A stretch of 64,000 nt of DNA from Paramacrobiotus metropolitanus (GCF_019649055.1 NW_026570221.1:2418001-2482000); one strand, 5' to 3'. Counted from the stretch's first letter, positions 43,016 to 55,866 are shown. The notes: generated by a model not told the origin, from the sequence alone. Translations and numbers: made by a program.

Positions 43016-44238
43016 CGTATTATGAGATCGTTTTAGGTCCCTGAGATTGCTTTTTAGCTGATCTACTTCGATCAAGTTCGATTTTAAAGGTCACTTTTTC
43101 GACAAAAAGGTCGAGAGGTTTGCCTCAAAAATGATCTCGCTCAGCTATTAATATCGATAAAACTGCTGGGAAGATCGTTTAAAATTTGTTTTTCGGTTAA
43201 AATAGATGATCTCAGCTCGGTTGTAAAGGTCACTATCTGATCTGATCTGATCTCAAAGGTCACTGATGATCTCGAGATGATCGATCTCCGAGATGGTCAC
43301 TTTTCCGTCACTTCAATTCAATTAAGACTAGACTTCCTTTAACCAAATTTTGATCGTTTCCGATGAAAAGAGATCGTTTTTACTGCTGGGAGATCGGTAG
43401 GAGATCGTTTTTAGATCGATTTTACTGTTAAAAATTTTGACCAATCGGAGTTCGTTAAACTGACCAATCACGTGTACTCATTAAAATTTCCTGACCGTAC
43501 TGACGTCACAGATCGATGGCCAGACTTGCGTGCCGTGTGCAAAAACTACGCCTACGTCTAGCTCAGCTCAGTACCGACCAATAAGAATTGCGCTTTTTAC
43601 GCTTCAACCAGTCCAATAATTAATAACGGTTTTTACCTGTCTACCGTTCCGATCCCGCAAGGAAGATGATCCAGATGATGGAGATGATCCAGATGATCTT
43701 CTCCACAGTCCGATCCCGCGCAGCCGTATTCCGCACGGTTTTGGCGCCTTCCTGTCCGACCTAATCAGCCTTCTGCTGGGCTTGTCAAGCCTACCAGCAG
43801 GTCGCTCTACAACCAATTTGATGGAGCGCGAAAAACTGACTCTTGGCACCTCCTTCGGTGCTGCCAACTCGTGGCTTCTCGGCTCTTGTGCCCGACAGCC
43901 TTGACCCCAACAAGAGGTACTCGCTGCCTAGCAGAGGAAACAGCACAAGTTCTCCGACAGGAGAGATCTTGCACCGCAGCCTTCTGCCGTCTGATTGGAA
44001 GTGCACGACCAGTTCTCCTACAGGAGACTCTCTAGTCAGTGCAGCCGCTAATGCTGGCAATCCGATCGATGAGCGCGCCTTGCTTCAGATGAGGGAAACC
44101 AGTGCCTTACTGGTGAAATGAGATCAATGAGATCAGGATGATCCAGATCAATATGCCAAACAGATGATGGTGGCCGTTCGCCAAACAGATGAAAATGGCC
44201 GTTCGCCAACAGATTACTCAGAAACCGTCTGTTCACGG
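43016..44238 (-). other. leader of the giant element
   Basis: About 1.2 kb between primer site and ORF1 without a convincing ORF. It contains repeated GATC-rich phrases (ATGATCCAGATGATC) and three exact TGACCTTT motifs in transcript orientation near 43,086, 43,225 and 43,255. Part of it (near 43,530) resembles the leader of the second copy (near 61,280), both reading AGTTTTTGC followed by CACGGCAC. Confidence 0.6.
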
Positions 44239-44249
44239 CTCTGCTACCA
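44239..44249 (-). other. primer-binding site, initiator tRNA-Met
   Basis: TGGTAGCAGAG directly follows the 5' LTR and matches, over 11 bases, the complement of the conserved 3' end of eukaryotic initiator tRNA-Met (CTCTGCTACCA). This would prime minus-strand synthesis. Confidence 0.85.
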
Positions 44250-44627
44250 TATAACCGTGGACTGTGAAAGAGTCCAGGACGGAAGCCCAGACTGACAGGA
44301 CTCCGTGTAATGTAGAACGTGACTCACTAGGGATAAAATGCACAACGCACGATATCCAGTCTACGTTATACAATTTAATAGCGTCTTCGATCGATCATCA
44401 AAACACACTGACGTTCAATGCTCACCGAGCTAACGTCTACCAGAATTCTCACATCTAAACTGCACGGCGCATAGTGAACACAGTGAACAGCAGCCGTCAG
44501 CCAATCAGAAGAGAGCCACGCCACAGACGGTAATTCCATGGGGAATCCCCAGTGCGTAGTGCAACGAAGCACTCCCCCAACTCCAGTAGCGTCACTAAGG
44601 TGGACGCAAGGGAGCCATCGCCTCACA
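44250..44627 (-). repeat. 5' LTR of the giant element
   Basis: 378 bp, beginning TGTGAGGCGATGG and ending GGTTATA in element orientation. It ends in TA rather than the usual CA, as does the related LTR at 60.1 kb. No TATA box is obvious. Confidence 0.92.
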
Positions 44628-44631
44628 AGCC

Positions 44632-44958
44632 GTTAATAAAACTCCGAAGACATGGACAGTAAAAATCAGACAGACTATAATATGTACGTACTACATGTAG
44701 AACAACAACAACATGAACAATAACAAATAACAATCACAGTGATAGAAAGTGCACTCGCTTTTTGCGGGCACAGTATGATCAAAGCGTATCTGAATCATAT
44801 TATTAGAGGAAATACTGTAGATCTGTATACAATAATCGCGTAAGACTTAATCTTCGTTGAGTTCACCATCTCGGAAAAACTGTCATGACCATGTGCCATT
44901 TGTCATACAGAGTCTATGGGAAAAGCTAAAAACCCCCATGTATGCTAAGCCGACCACC
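44632..44958. other. non-coding flank of the giant element
   Basis: AT-rich with no gene. A segment near 44,912-44,945 (AGTCTATGGGAAAAG) recurs at 47,420, marking an old dispersed repeat. Confidence 0.35.
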
Positions 44959-45150
44959 CCACCACTGTGACTCAAGTTGAGACAGTGGTGGATGTTGCGC
45001 GCGCAAACGGTTTTCACAACAATATGTAAATAAATCACTTAGCTTTAGAATGACATAAAATATTACAAAAAAGTGATTCGGAGTGCGCGCAAGCGAAAGT
45101 TTTAGTGTATGTATACCACTTTGGACGCTTTTTACCCGGCATTTTCCTTA
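44959..45150. repeat. hairpin plus single arm of the 8.7-kb foldback family
   Basis: CCACCACTGT (44959-44968) pairs with 44982-44991 and the inner CTCAA/TTGAG extends the stem. Directly after it, 44,993-45,150 matches the outer arm of the 8718-9394 inverted repeat (GTTGCGCGCGCAAACGG...CGGAGTGCGCG...TTTTAGTGTATGTAT). Confidence 0.65.
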
Positions 45151-45761
45151 AGCTTCCGCTACAAAAAAATTTGAATTATTTCTACTATTTTAGTAGAATT
45201 TCTAGCGATTTTCGCAGCGAAATAGCTCCTTCGCTTCGCGCGAAAAATGTCAACTGATGTAACTTTGAACCATTAAGCCCGCCCGCCAAAGCGCGTTGAG
45301 TTCGTCTACGGTTTGCAATGAGACGAATTTCGAACTTAAACCACCTTTATTAACCAGGAGTTTTTAATCCAAATCCAGTTAAAAAGGCAAAAATAGATAC
45401 AAATTCTTTAAAGTTATAAGAAAATTTCACAAAGGGTTTGCTGGCCCACCCGTGAAAAAAGTTCTAGACGCGCCACTGGTATCAACAGCTATAAAACGCA
45501 CTTTTTGACAATTCCCCTCCAGCAGGATCGAACTTGACCTGTTCACAGATTATTCCGTCGCCGTAATTAACATTCAGTAATTGAATAAGAAAATAAAACT
45601 GAAAAAACATGGCCGAGAAGATTCTGGGACTGCGGGACGGTTCGCAAGTCATTTTTCAAGTACTTGACCTTCGCGGTAGTTTTCACATAGTTATACTGTA
45701 AAGTGCCATCACGGGCGGGCGCCGTAGTCTTTCGTGATGAACTGAGGGTAATCTCCATATA
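45151..45761. other. non-coding, nothing recognised
   Basis: No gene structure is visible in this AT-rich interval. Confidence 0.35.
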
Positions 45762-47245
45762 TTAACCCTCAAGCGGGCGGTACCCGAAGGAATAGGAGTT
45801 TCCATTTAAAAATCGGGATTTCCCGATGAAAAAAATCAATTAAGAATGGGAATTTTTTGTCAGCTTGTGCTGACCATAGGTCAGCCGTGGTGACTAGGGT
45901 GTTTGCCAATGCCCATGGACGGTCTACAGCATAAAAACGTTTAATTTTGTGATAACTAGACGAACGAGAATTACATAAAAGCACTAATTGCATTAAACAG
46001 TACAAAAAAAGCACTTCCAAACAAGAGCACAGCAGTGGTCAACAAGTTGACCACTGGTCAGCAAAAATTTAAAAACTACCATATCCCGTTGCCATGTATT
46101 TTGACCACTATTTACAGATGGAATACAGAAAATAAACGATGCTAACGATATTTCTCTCCCATAACTTTCATTATACTCTCATACGAGACTGCACGAAGCT
46201 TTATTTTTGGAGTTTAACATTGCATTTCTTGAATGCCTGGCACGCCTAGCCGTTTATACTGCCGCATTGTGCGCGTTTGCATTTTTCCTGGGTATGGCTG
46301 CAAGTGCCACTGTCCAAAAAGGCGGCGCGGATAGTCCAGCTGCAGTGGTCATTGGCGCAAAATGAGATATTAGCGGTCACCGGTCACTAGCACCTTCTGG
46401 AACGCATTAGCGACCGGAAGAAACTAGCTAGGCTGCCGCAAAGGTTAAGATCCCCAATGTGCACGCGTATAGTGTGCAGTTACTGTAGTTTTCAACCGCC
46501 TGAGACCGATCGAACAAAATTCATGTTTCTGAAAAGCTGTGCAGCTCTCGCCTAGTTTGCCGAAGCGATGCATCAACATGTAGAAACGGGGCAAAGCGCG
46601 TACTGGTGTTGTGCCGGCATTTACAGTGTTACTGCAACGACGGTTGCAGTAACAGTAGAATTACAATTAGGACTATCGTGTTCGGTTCCTCTAAGCGTTC
46701 TGTCTTCCGGAAGCCGAAAAAATTAGAGACGATTTTGTCTTTTCGCCGACCGCCCGGGGTGTTGATACGCAAAAGCGTTTTTGCCAGCTACAGTAACTTG
46801 ATCTGATTATGTGATAAAGTGAAACAGTCGAAATTGCACCCGCCCGTGTCTTCGAGACCCTTCATGGGCAGTGTGTTGGCACGCAACACAAATTTTTGAC
46901 GGACTGTGGTCTTCTACAGTTCAACTTACGAGACCCGTGTTAATTGATTTTGGATAGAACGTTGTTAGTTGTACTTTGCTGATTTATCTCTGGTTTAATT
47001 ATTCATCCACTAATTAGTTAATTAGCAAGATCTACGAGAGCATGAAAAGTCCGAAATCAGCCATTTTCGGGCAACGGTCATTTGTAAATAACTTGAGATC
47101 TAAGTTTTAATTATGTTTTACTGCTGCTTTAAATTCTCTTATTGGTAATTATTCTAATTGATATTCATTAACTGTTCCCAATCATTAGGAAAAAAATTTA
47201 AAAGACCATGTTGCGTCCTGACGCCAATGCCCGTCAACGGGTTAA
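45762..47245. mobile_element. possible piggyBac-like non-autonomous element
   Basis: The left end TTAACCCTCAAGCGGGCGG and the right end CGTCAACGGGTTAA are roughly inverted and each includes TTAA, the piggyBac target. About 1.1 kb of its interior (45,764-46,865) recurs at about 53,000-54,065. No transposase is encoded. The right edge is less certain because the shared repeat stops near 46,865. Confidence 0.45.
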
Positions 47246-49908
47246 TAGCGTAAGCCTTAGCAAAATTCCATTCATCTCCCTTTTGCAAGCGATATACTGA
47301 ACCAAACTTTGGTGTGTATAGATCATTCGATAGAGCTTCAATGATAGATTTGCAGAATCAGGTTCGTTTTTCAAAACTATTTGAGACTTGAAAGAAAATT
47401 TAAAAAAAGTTTAACATACGAAGTCTATGGGAAAAGTCAAAAATCCCCCACTGCAAACCCAACCACACCGCCACTGTCTCCAGCAGAGTGAGAGTCTGTG
47501 AGAGAGCCAGAAACGCAATCCACAACACAGAATTACATTCAAACCTTAGCGTACGTCATTTGGGAGCTTTCGAGCTTAATAATATGTCATCGAAAGTCAG
47601 TTTCGAGTAAGAAAAATGAAAAGGTCGAAAGAAGATTTTCAAATTGCTTACATTCACTGCGGGGAAGCGGGGGACTGCAAGATTTGCAGATAAAGTAGCT
47701 GCCTGCCGAAGCGGTTGGATCAGTTTTTAATTGCTCCCATGGGCGGGTGCGATTGTCTTTGTCTCCGAATCTCATCTGACCCTTTCTGGGAGCAAAAGTT
47801 TTTGAATGGAACTTTTATGTTAGAAAAGCATTGTACGGTACGTGACGCTTTGTTATAAAATGATTATGCACCATATCTACACAGTATAAAAGACAAAGAG
47901 ATTCCCTTGACGGTTTGGGGCCTTAGATTAACTATCGTATGTATGTCACAACAATTGCAATAAAATTTTAAATAATTTTAATGTTTCGTAGAAACTATTA
48001 AAGTAACAGCGACTACGCATTGAAAATAGTAATTATGACTGAGGACATCATGAATTCATGATTAGAACTATGAAGTAAATACTGTAACCAGGAAGTGATG
48101 CAAGGACAGCAGCGGTTGCGAATGAGTTGATTGCTGTCGACAAAAATTCGAAAAATCGCAGAATGAGCGAGCAGAAATAATTTTGGGGATAAACTAAAGT
48201 GGAATTTGCTTGGTGGCTGATCAGGTAACAGAATTCACAAACTTCACAAAAAAGAGAACGTTCCGGAATAAAAAAATTCATATTTTTAATGTCTCAGGTT
48301 CTTTCCAGTTAACGGACCGGGAATACTTAACTGTTCACACAAAATAATGTTATTCGGTATAATTATGAACTTACGGATAGCTCTGAATAGTTATTGTCAG
48401 TGAGATAAAAGACGAACCGTGGGCCGGGGATTTATTGTCCTTTGTCATTACAGTGTTTGCCAGCCAAATTAAATTATTTTAGCCTATTTTTTTTGAAACC
48501 ACATTTATTTTGCAGTAATGAGTTTATATTTTTTGTAGTAAGTATTCCAACGTTGAATTATTCCGCGCAGTTTGCGCGGGGGTCTACTATTATTTGTAAA
48601 AGCCGATTTTTCGAAATTGTTGCTTTATAGTTTTGAGGAGGTAAAGCGCTAGATGTTTAAGAAGGCAAGTGGTCAACTTGGCATCTATAAGGTTTGCATT
48701 TGAAGCTCTTTGCTCCGCTTGGTACGTGGTGTTCGAGACCGTTTGATACATATTATCAATTGAAATCCACCACAGTGGAACTTCGAGCTAACAGTAAGGT
48801 GAAATGCTTCATTTTTAAGTGAGAAGGAACTTCTGGAAAACTGGAAATAATATTTTCAAAATTCGTTATACAGCGAATGAAAAGGCGGATCCGCATGCTT
48901 ACGACGCCGGGCTGCGGTGCATTCGGAGCTCGGGGAGCAGCAAGCATGCAAGAAATTTTATGCAACAGTTCCCGATTTTAAAGAAGAGCGAAAAAACGGA
49001 GAAAGAAACACAACGAAATGCTTACGCCTGTCTTTATTTGATAAAAGTGTTTTGACTTTGTTCTGTGGTCCTCGAGGAATAGTAAAAAAGGGGACTATTA
49101 CTCCATAAGTGGAACTGTGAAACTCATGGGATATAAAGGGGAGCAATGGTGTTCGTTCGTGTTCGTGGTCAAACTGTGATTCAAAGTTACAGAGTAGTAA
49201 ACTGTTTTCGGATAGTCTACCGCTTCAAAAATAGCAGAACGACCAAAAACAGGAAGGGAAAACAGGTTCTAAAATAACTTAAAAGTGCAGCGCTCTTATA
49301 TACTTTATAACTGATTCGTTAGTGATCTAGAAATAAAGAATTAGGTCGGAAGCTATTGAGAAAATTTGTCCGCTTTTGGGGAAAAATTTCACATTTCGCG
49401 TCTTATGTCACCTCTGCAGTCATTTAAAAGGAAATGCAAATTTTCCCGAAAATTCTATCGTCAACGGTGGACTTGGTATACAACAGAATTCTACGCTTCG
49501 TTTACAGAGCCTGCCCGTAGCCGTAGGTCCTAGGCAGTTGTGAGTTTTAATTTTTGCACTGGGTTATGATTTATCATAATATTACTAACTACTGAGGTAT
49601 TTAATCGAGCTTGCACTTCGTACGATGACGTCACGGTGGAGGAGACGCACTGTGTGACGCGTGGGCAACCCGTGCGGGTTTTGTGTTTATCAAAACTGTT
49701 TATCAAAACCCTGTAGGGCAATCTTATCGAGCGGTTTAAGTATTCAAAATTTTTTGGAAGAATGCCTGTGTGGTGACAATGCTTAAGTTAGTAATTCGAT
49801 TACTGTACTGGTGGAAAGGTCATCGGCACTAAATAAAAGGCACAACCGCTGCCATTGCAGCTGTCAGTAAAAAAGGCATCTGTGCCCTCCCCTTTTATGA
49901 TGCGGGTG
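47246..49908. other. non-coding, nothing recognised
   Basis: Long AT-rich block. Short ORFs lack motifs and splice structure. Contains the second copy of the AGTCTATGGGAAAAG repeat near 47,420. Confidence 0.35.
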
Positions 49909-50054
49909 TCGCGGTGACCGACGGACGTACACCAACAGTTACATTAGGTGCGAGTATATACGACCTCGTGCTGTGCAAGCGTGCATTTGATAGCAGAGGC
50001 AACCGCGCATATGTGCATTTACAGATAGTGGCGGTGACCGACGGACGGACACCA
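49909..50054 (+). repeat. 24-bp direct repeat pair
   Basis: GCGGTGACCGACGGACG followed by (T/G)ACACCA occurs at 49,909 and 50,031, 122 bp apart, with a single difference. Local duplication, function unknown. Confidence 0.65.
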
Positions 50055-50397
50055 CTTTTTGCATAATCACTGAACATAGAAGACCTTCGCTAGGCTTCGG
50101 ACGATTAGACTACTTAAACATTCCGACCTAGAGTCCTTCTTTAGGAAATTCTACAATGAACTGGCATTGACTGCTGAGACTATTAATGCATTTCCTAATG
50201 AACAAACGAAAGTTTTCGTTCAAACCTGCCGTGGATCACAAGAAACACGGAGGCAAAGCCGCAGCCGCGTCTTGTTTAGTACATATTATTATGCAGTAAT
50301 GGATGAACATAAGCAGGCATTTTTATGGATTCAACTCCGAGCCTAATCAATGACATGTACAGTTGTATATCGGGGGACTTTTGTGTATCGCTCACTG

Positions 50398-51313
50398 CGG
50401 GTCGGCCAACTTCGCCTTTGCCGTCCATTTGCCTTTGCCGTTTCAGAACGCCGTCTGTAAAAGCCCTTGCCGTTTGAAAAACGAATTACCAGTAGCACAT
50501 TACCATTTATTAACTTTTTTTGCGGGTTTCCGGTTTCACGGTTTTCACATTATTCTGCTTACACTCCGCGAAAGATTAAACTCCTGTTTCTGTGTACACC
50601 GCCATAATTAAGTTTCAAGATGCGCAACAATTGATGTAACATGATACTGTAACAGTATATACAGCATTCATTACCTGAGTACAGAAAATGATTAAGTTAA
50701 AGTTGCCAGCACGTATGAGTTTACAATGTTAGGTTGTAAAGTATGAGTTATATATTCCGGTTTTATGTACTAGTAATACATTTTGGTACTAGTAATATAT
50801 TTTGGTTTTATGCATCGACTCCAGCGTGCGTTTTATGTATGAATGATGTACCTGTTCTAATGTTAAGGCTTGCTGTAGACCAGTTTAAACTTTAAATTAT
50901 GAATTATCATTGTTGTTTTTGCGCTTAAATTTCTTGGTGTTTTATCTCACTATGTTGTTTGACTTCTGCGTCTGAAGCCTAGAAGGAGCAACTGCTCCGT
51001 GCAAAGGATAATAAAGTTCCATTATTATTATTATTATTATTTTAAAAACTTTCGCGGACTGTACACATAACGTATGCAGAATAATGTGAAAACCCGCGAA
51101 ACCGGATGCCCGCACAAAATGTTTAGAAATAGCAATGTGCTGACGGGATTCCGTTTTTCAAACGGCAAAGGCTTAAACAGACGGCATTCTGAAACGGCAA
51201 ATTGGAATGCTAACGGCTTTTCCGACGGCAAAGACAAAGGTAAAGGTAAAGTTGAAAACGGCAAACTTAAACGGCAAAGCAAATGGACGGCAAAGGCGAA
51301 GTTGGCCGACCCC
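50398..51313. repeat. long inverted repeat, about 0.9 kb, enclosing an (ATT)n tail
   Basis: The left arm (50,398 to about 50,575) and right arm (about 51,049-51,313) are imperfect complements, starting GGTCGGCCAACTTCGCC and ending with its complement. They include many CGGCAAA/TTTGCCG words. Between the arms the sequence ends with AATAAAGTTCC followed by (ATT)n at 51,021-51,041, the style of a non-LTR retrotransposon 3' end, suggesting a retroelement inserted in or captured by a foldback element. Confidence 0.65.
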
Positions 51314-51429
51314 TCACGCACTGCAGTGCAAATTTAATGTTGACCTGCATAAGCAGCATAATCTGCATTTTTCAGCAGTTTTGCGGTTTTTATAGCTCAT
51401 TACCGCAAATTTCCTTTCATTGCAAACGA

Positions 51430-51640
51430 GTTTGTTGTAATTGCGGTAGTTACGGTACATATAGATACAGATAACTGCTTATTACTGTATCACACAAACA
51501 CACAATTCACTGAGGCTGGCCGCAAGCTCTTTATTAGCCAGTTCTCCTACAGTAGTTTTTATGGTTACTTAATAATGTGCGGCAACTATGGTATTATCGA
51601 AGCGCAGATGAATACTCACAACGGTATAATCCTTACCACG
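51430..51640 (+). repeat. inverted arm A (pairs with 54,055-54,247)
   Basis: About 190 bp, closely complementary to 54,055-54,247: the block from CACACAATTCACTGAGGCT through CACAACGGTATAA is nearly unchanged. The two arms face each other 2.4 kb apart and may be the termini of one element or two opposed insertions. Confidence 0.7.
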
Positions 51641-52999
51641 TTCACACTGCAAAAATTAGGTGCGGCTCAAAACATTTGCGTATGGATCAGGTGACAAGAC
51701 CACAAATCGAGATCAGAATATTTCTAGAAGGTGACTGATGTCGTATTTGTCAGATTCTAAGGACAATTAGGAAGTGGATCGGATGGACCTCCATCAGGGT
51801 CCATTTCCCTGTGGCGTGCCTCATTGCACATGTTCCATTCCACGGGAATTTTGCAACGCGCGCAATATTTCCGGAGGAAAAGCCACATTTATGCTCCTCG
51901 GCGTTGCAACAATCCTCGACTGCCACAAAACAGAAGTTCCATGTAGGCATCATGGGGAGCGTTCGACCAAACATAAAACCATACTTTTTGTTACATTAAG
52001 CTCAAGCGCTATAAAAATCTGCACGCATTAGTGCTATAATAATCATTTTTCAAGATTTTCGGCAACAGCAAATGTCAACTTTCGAATACCGCACTTACGT
52101 TCTGCCGCATCCCCAAGTGTCGCCAAGAGCACAGCTGCAATAACCACTCAAGTTTTTACGCCTAACTCCATTTCTGCTCTACGAAATGCAAAGCCAAGAA
52201 ACACTTTGTTAGTTGCGAATTCGAATAACTGTAGTCGCTGATTAACACATACAAAAATGCCTAAAATAACCATTCGCAACGATGTTCCTTGCTTTTATTA
52301 TCGCCTGCTTTGGGATGGATGGCAGCTGATATGTGCACTTCCTGTAGTGGCTGCCGTTTTTACCGAGCAAGATGCGACGTATTACAAAATTCTCATGTGC
52401 TTTGCGAACAACAAAGTAGTCAGATGCTGTGGTTCGGTTCGTCGAATGCAGCAAATTGCGTTGTCAGCCTTTAGCATTTAGCAGTATAATCTGTCATCAC
52501 TCCACGGCTTTTGGGAAAACACTTAATATTCGAAGTGCCTTGTGGTGGAAAAATTTAGCATTTCAGCTACCCTTGTATTATTTTGCCACGTAATTTTATT
52601 CCAGCTTTCTTTGAAAGCCTGACAAGTGTACGGGTTTCGTAAAATGATCCTTCGCTCCTGAGAATGTTTCAATATCCCGGGTCCACCCAACTGACTCAAG
52701 TAATAAAGCATGAAAACGCGGCCACACTGTAAATACTTAAAAGCAGCAAAAAAATAAAATCAACAAGTCAGACCAAACAACTTCTGTTAGTCTAGGAAGT
52801 ACACAGCTACAGGCTGAACTAAAAGACCGAAGCGAAGCAAAGAACTACCTAATACTTTGCTCGATTTCAATATCCAGTGTCCACCCAACTATTAAACGCG
52901 ACCGCGGCCACACTATTAATAGTTAAAAACAGTAATGAAATAATGAATCAACAACTGACCAAATGTCAGCACTAGTATCAGGCTGGCGTGCTTCAAAGA
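51641..52999. other. non-coding between inverted arms
   Basis: No transposase or other ORF is recognised. Short ORFs on both strands overlap each other. Confidence 0.35.
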
Positions 53000-54065
53000 A
53001 TGGAAATTTCCTTTGAAAATAGGGATTTCCGGAAGGAAAAAAATCTATTAAGAAGGAACATTTTTTGTGAGCTTGTTCTATTTTGCTTGTGACCTATGGT
53101 CAGCGGTGGTGACTAAGGTGTTTGACCACTCCTATGCCCATGGGCAGTCTACAGCATAAAAACGCTAATTGTTTAGTAATTCATCAACAGGAATTACGTA
53201 AAAGCAATAACGTCATTAAACAACACGAAAAAAGCACTTTAAAACCGGAGTGCAGAAGTGGTCAACAAATTGATCACTGGTCAGCAAGAAATTAAAACTT
53301 TTTAGAATCTGTTTCCATGCACTGGACCACTACTACTGAAAAAAACACCACAGAAAACAAACGTTCGTAACACTATTTGTTTTAAACGTTCATTACGCTC
53401 TCATATGGTATTTCACAAAGCAGTCTTTGTGCAGTTCAACATTGTACTTGCTGCATTTCTCAAACGCTGAGTCGCCTTTACGGTGTTTGCATCGGGGGAT
53501 GGTCCAATTCCAGTAGTGATTAGCGATAAAGCAGATATCAGTGGTCACTAGCACTTTCTGGAATGCACTGGCAGCCGCATTTAAAAACCGTATAATGTTG
53601 TCGCAAAGGTGAACATCGCTAAAGTGGTCAGTACAGTTTGCAGTCATTGTTATCTGCATAAACCGGAGGCTGGTAAAAACTCAAAAGTTTCGTTATTTTT
53701 TCAAACAAAGCGGTTTCATCGCTTTTCTTGCCAAAGGGGTCCTTCGGCATCTTATGTATAAACGCAGCAGTGCAGTGTTGTGATGCCATTTCGCATCGCA
53801 TCACAATTATAAGGGCGCTAGAATTAGAATCACAACAACCATGTTCGGTTTCCTTGTACGTTAGTTTCTCAGAAGCCGACAAGTTTTGAGACGATTTTTG
53901 CTTTTCAGCCGACCGCCCGGAGTTCTCATCATAAAAAGTCTTTTCGCAGGCTTTCGGCAGCAGAAACCGCGAGGCGTATGTTTTGCGTCCAAACCGATAG
54001 CAGCTTTTTCCGCTTACGTAATAAAAAGAATTTGTCGAAAGTGCACCCGCCCGTGTTAGGGTTAT
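53000..54065. repeat. second copy of the 45.8-kb repeat
   Basis: Same orientation as 45,764-46,865; shared blocks include GGTCTACAGCATAAAAACG-like, AGTGGTCAACAA and GCCGACCGCCCGG. It ends in CCCGCCCGTGTTAGGGTTA, the inverse of the first copy's left terminus, and touches inverted arm B. The 211-codon minus-strand ORF here shows no family resemblance and is probably incidental. Confidence 0.6.
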
Positions 54066-54247
54066 ACCGTTGTGAGTATTCATCTGCGCTTCGATAATAC
54101 CATAGTTGCCGCACATTATTAAGTGACCATAAAAACTACTGTAGGAGAACTGGTCAATAAAGAGCTTGCGGCTAGCCTCAGTGAATTGTGTGTTTGTGTG
54201 GCAATAAGCAGTTATCTGTATGTAACTACTGCAAGTATAGCAACTCA
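54055..54247 (-). repeat. inverted arm B (pairs with 51,430-51,640)
   Basis: Complement of arm A, diverging only in scattered bases. The piggyBac-like repeat end lies immediately to its left. Confidence 0.7.
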
Positions 54248-55866
54248 TTTGCAAATGAAACAAGGCAATAATTTGGACGTTCTACTGCACAAGCAAATTA
54301 ACGCAAAGCTGTGCCGAGAGATGCATATGAGGCATATGCATATCCGCACAATGCACTAATCTGGCAAGTGTACGTGTACAGAAAACTAAAAATTACCAGA
54401 TATTATTTAACAAGTTTTTTATCACATTAGTTAGGCTCATTTGAATGGTGAAAAATATCGGCTTGTGCTCATATGTGATTCATGCGAAACAAAATAAATT
54501 TAAATTTTGTCAAAATAAAATATTTTTGCATCTATGATGAACATACTATCCGTCCAGTGGGCCATTCAGAAAGCGCCAAACGTCGTGACATTTTTCCATG
54601 ACGCTTTGCGGTTGCCTGCTGGTACTTTGTGCTTTTATAGGCAAATCCACCACTGGAAAAAAAACACTGGAAAATATCAGCACTGGATATCGGCACTGGA
54701 AAATATCAGAAGTTTTAACAAGTGGTGAAATCAAATGAGCGGAATCCGGCTATCTATCCAGTTATTTGAAAATATATTCGTAGTACAGTAGTCGGAACTT
54801 GCATCGCTCTCGGCTAGCACTAATGACCAAAGGTAAGCCAGAAATTGTGAAGAGTTGTTGTGCATTCAACGAATTTGGGGGTTTTGGGGTTAATGGACGC
54901 AGTGGCTTTATTGTGTAATGAGTAACCTTTAGTGTCCGTGAAATGTAAAAATAGTAAGTGAAAATCAACAGTAACAACATTATTTTGGTTATGGTTTCCG
55001 TAATTATCCAGATCACTGAGCAGAGGCAAGCCCGCAAAGCCTGTCGTCAAAATGCATTTGAAAAGTGAAATTAGTGATCAGGCAGTGCGTATTTGCGTTG
55101 CCGTTTATTTACTGTATTTTTTATGAAAACCGTAATAGTTTTTTTATGAAAACCGTAATAGTAATAAAAGAACTGTTTTTACCCATCTGTAGTTATTTTG
55201 CGCACTCAGTTCAACGATGCAAGACGCTTGTACTTGCGAGCGCAGTGATGTTACCAAATTTGAAACCAATCAATATATTTCAACAATTTTTGCCGTTTCT
55301 GTGATCGTGAAAATTATTCAATCCATGAATAAGTGCAGTAAGCGACAACAAAGCCTTTTTACGGACGCATGGATAAAGGAAGTTGTTGAATCTGGGCATG
55401 GTTTCTGGCCGTAAGTTCCTAATTAGTAAACACAAAGCAGACTAAAGGGCGCCAGCATGCTAGCGCCGGCAACCAACAAGCTTGTAAAAACTCCCACAAT
55501 ATAGCAGATTATTCAAGGAAACGGCAGATGGCAGATTATTCTCGCATTTTCTTTTAGTGACGACAGTCTGCCGTCACTGTAACTGTTTGCCGAGAAGCCG
55601 GTTGCCAGACTTTATAACATTAAGGCAGTGCATATTGGTGTGGACTGGCAGACCGGTGTGGCAATTAAGCGAAATTTCCGTTACTGCGGGCCTGTCTGCG
55701 GCACGTCGCAAGGTCACGCTTTTCTTACTACCCTAGAAATGTGCACATTGGCGTACATTAACAGACCGGAGCAAAATCTCTGCTACTTTGGCTACTGGCG
55801 GTATATCCGCACAAGATGCCGTAAATAGTGGGCTATGGATCTTTAAAACATGTGATCATTCATGAG
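54248..55866. other. non-coding, nothing recognised
   Basis: AT-rich. A short direct repeat (TTTTTATGAAAACCGTAATAG) occurs near 55,118 and 55,140. No gene is visible. Confidence 0.35.

Larger units (their letters stand above)
28254..44627 (-). mobile_element. giant Ty3/Gypsy-like LTR retrotransposon, 16.4 kb, no integrase seen
   Basis: The two 378-bp LTRs (TGTGAGG...GGTTATA in element orientation) are flanked by the 4-bp duplication AGCC (28250-28253 and 44628-44631). A primer site complementary to the 3' end of initiator tRNA-Met lies just inside the 5' LTR. In transcript order the element encodes a coiled-coil ORF1, Gag with a zinc knuckle, aspartic protease, a repeat-bearing linker, RT plus RNase H, and an Arg/Ser-rich terminal ORF. 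The H2C2 zinc finger and DDE core of an integrase are absent between RNase H and the 3' LTR. A second LTR element is nested inside at 34,010-35,255. Ordinary Gypsy elements are 5-8 kb, so this is two to three times the usual size. Confidence 0.92.

Noticed and set aside
49862-50060. CRISPR-like array
   Set aside because: Only two units of one direct repeat are present, and the surroundings are eukaryotic.
53628-54263. 211-codon minus-strand ORF as a host gene
   Set aside because: It spans a repeat boundary and an inverted arm and resembles no family.
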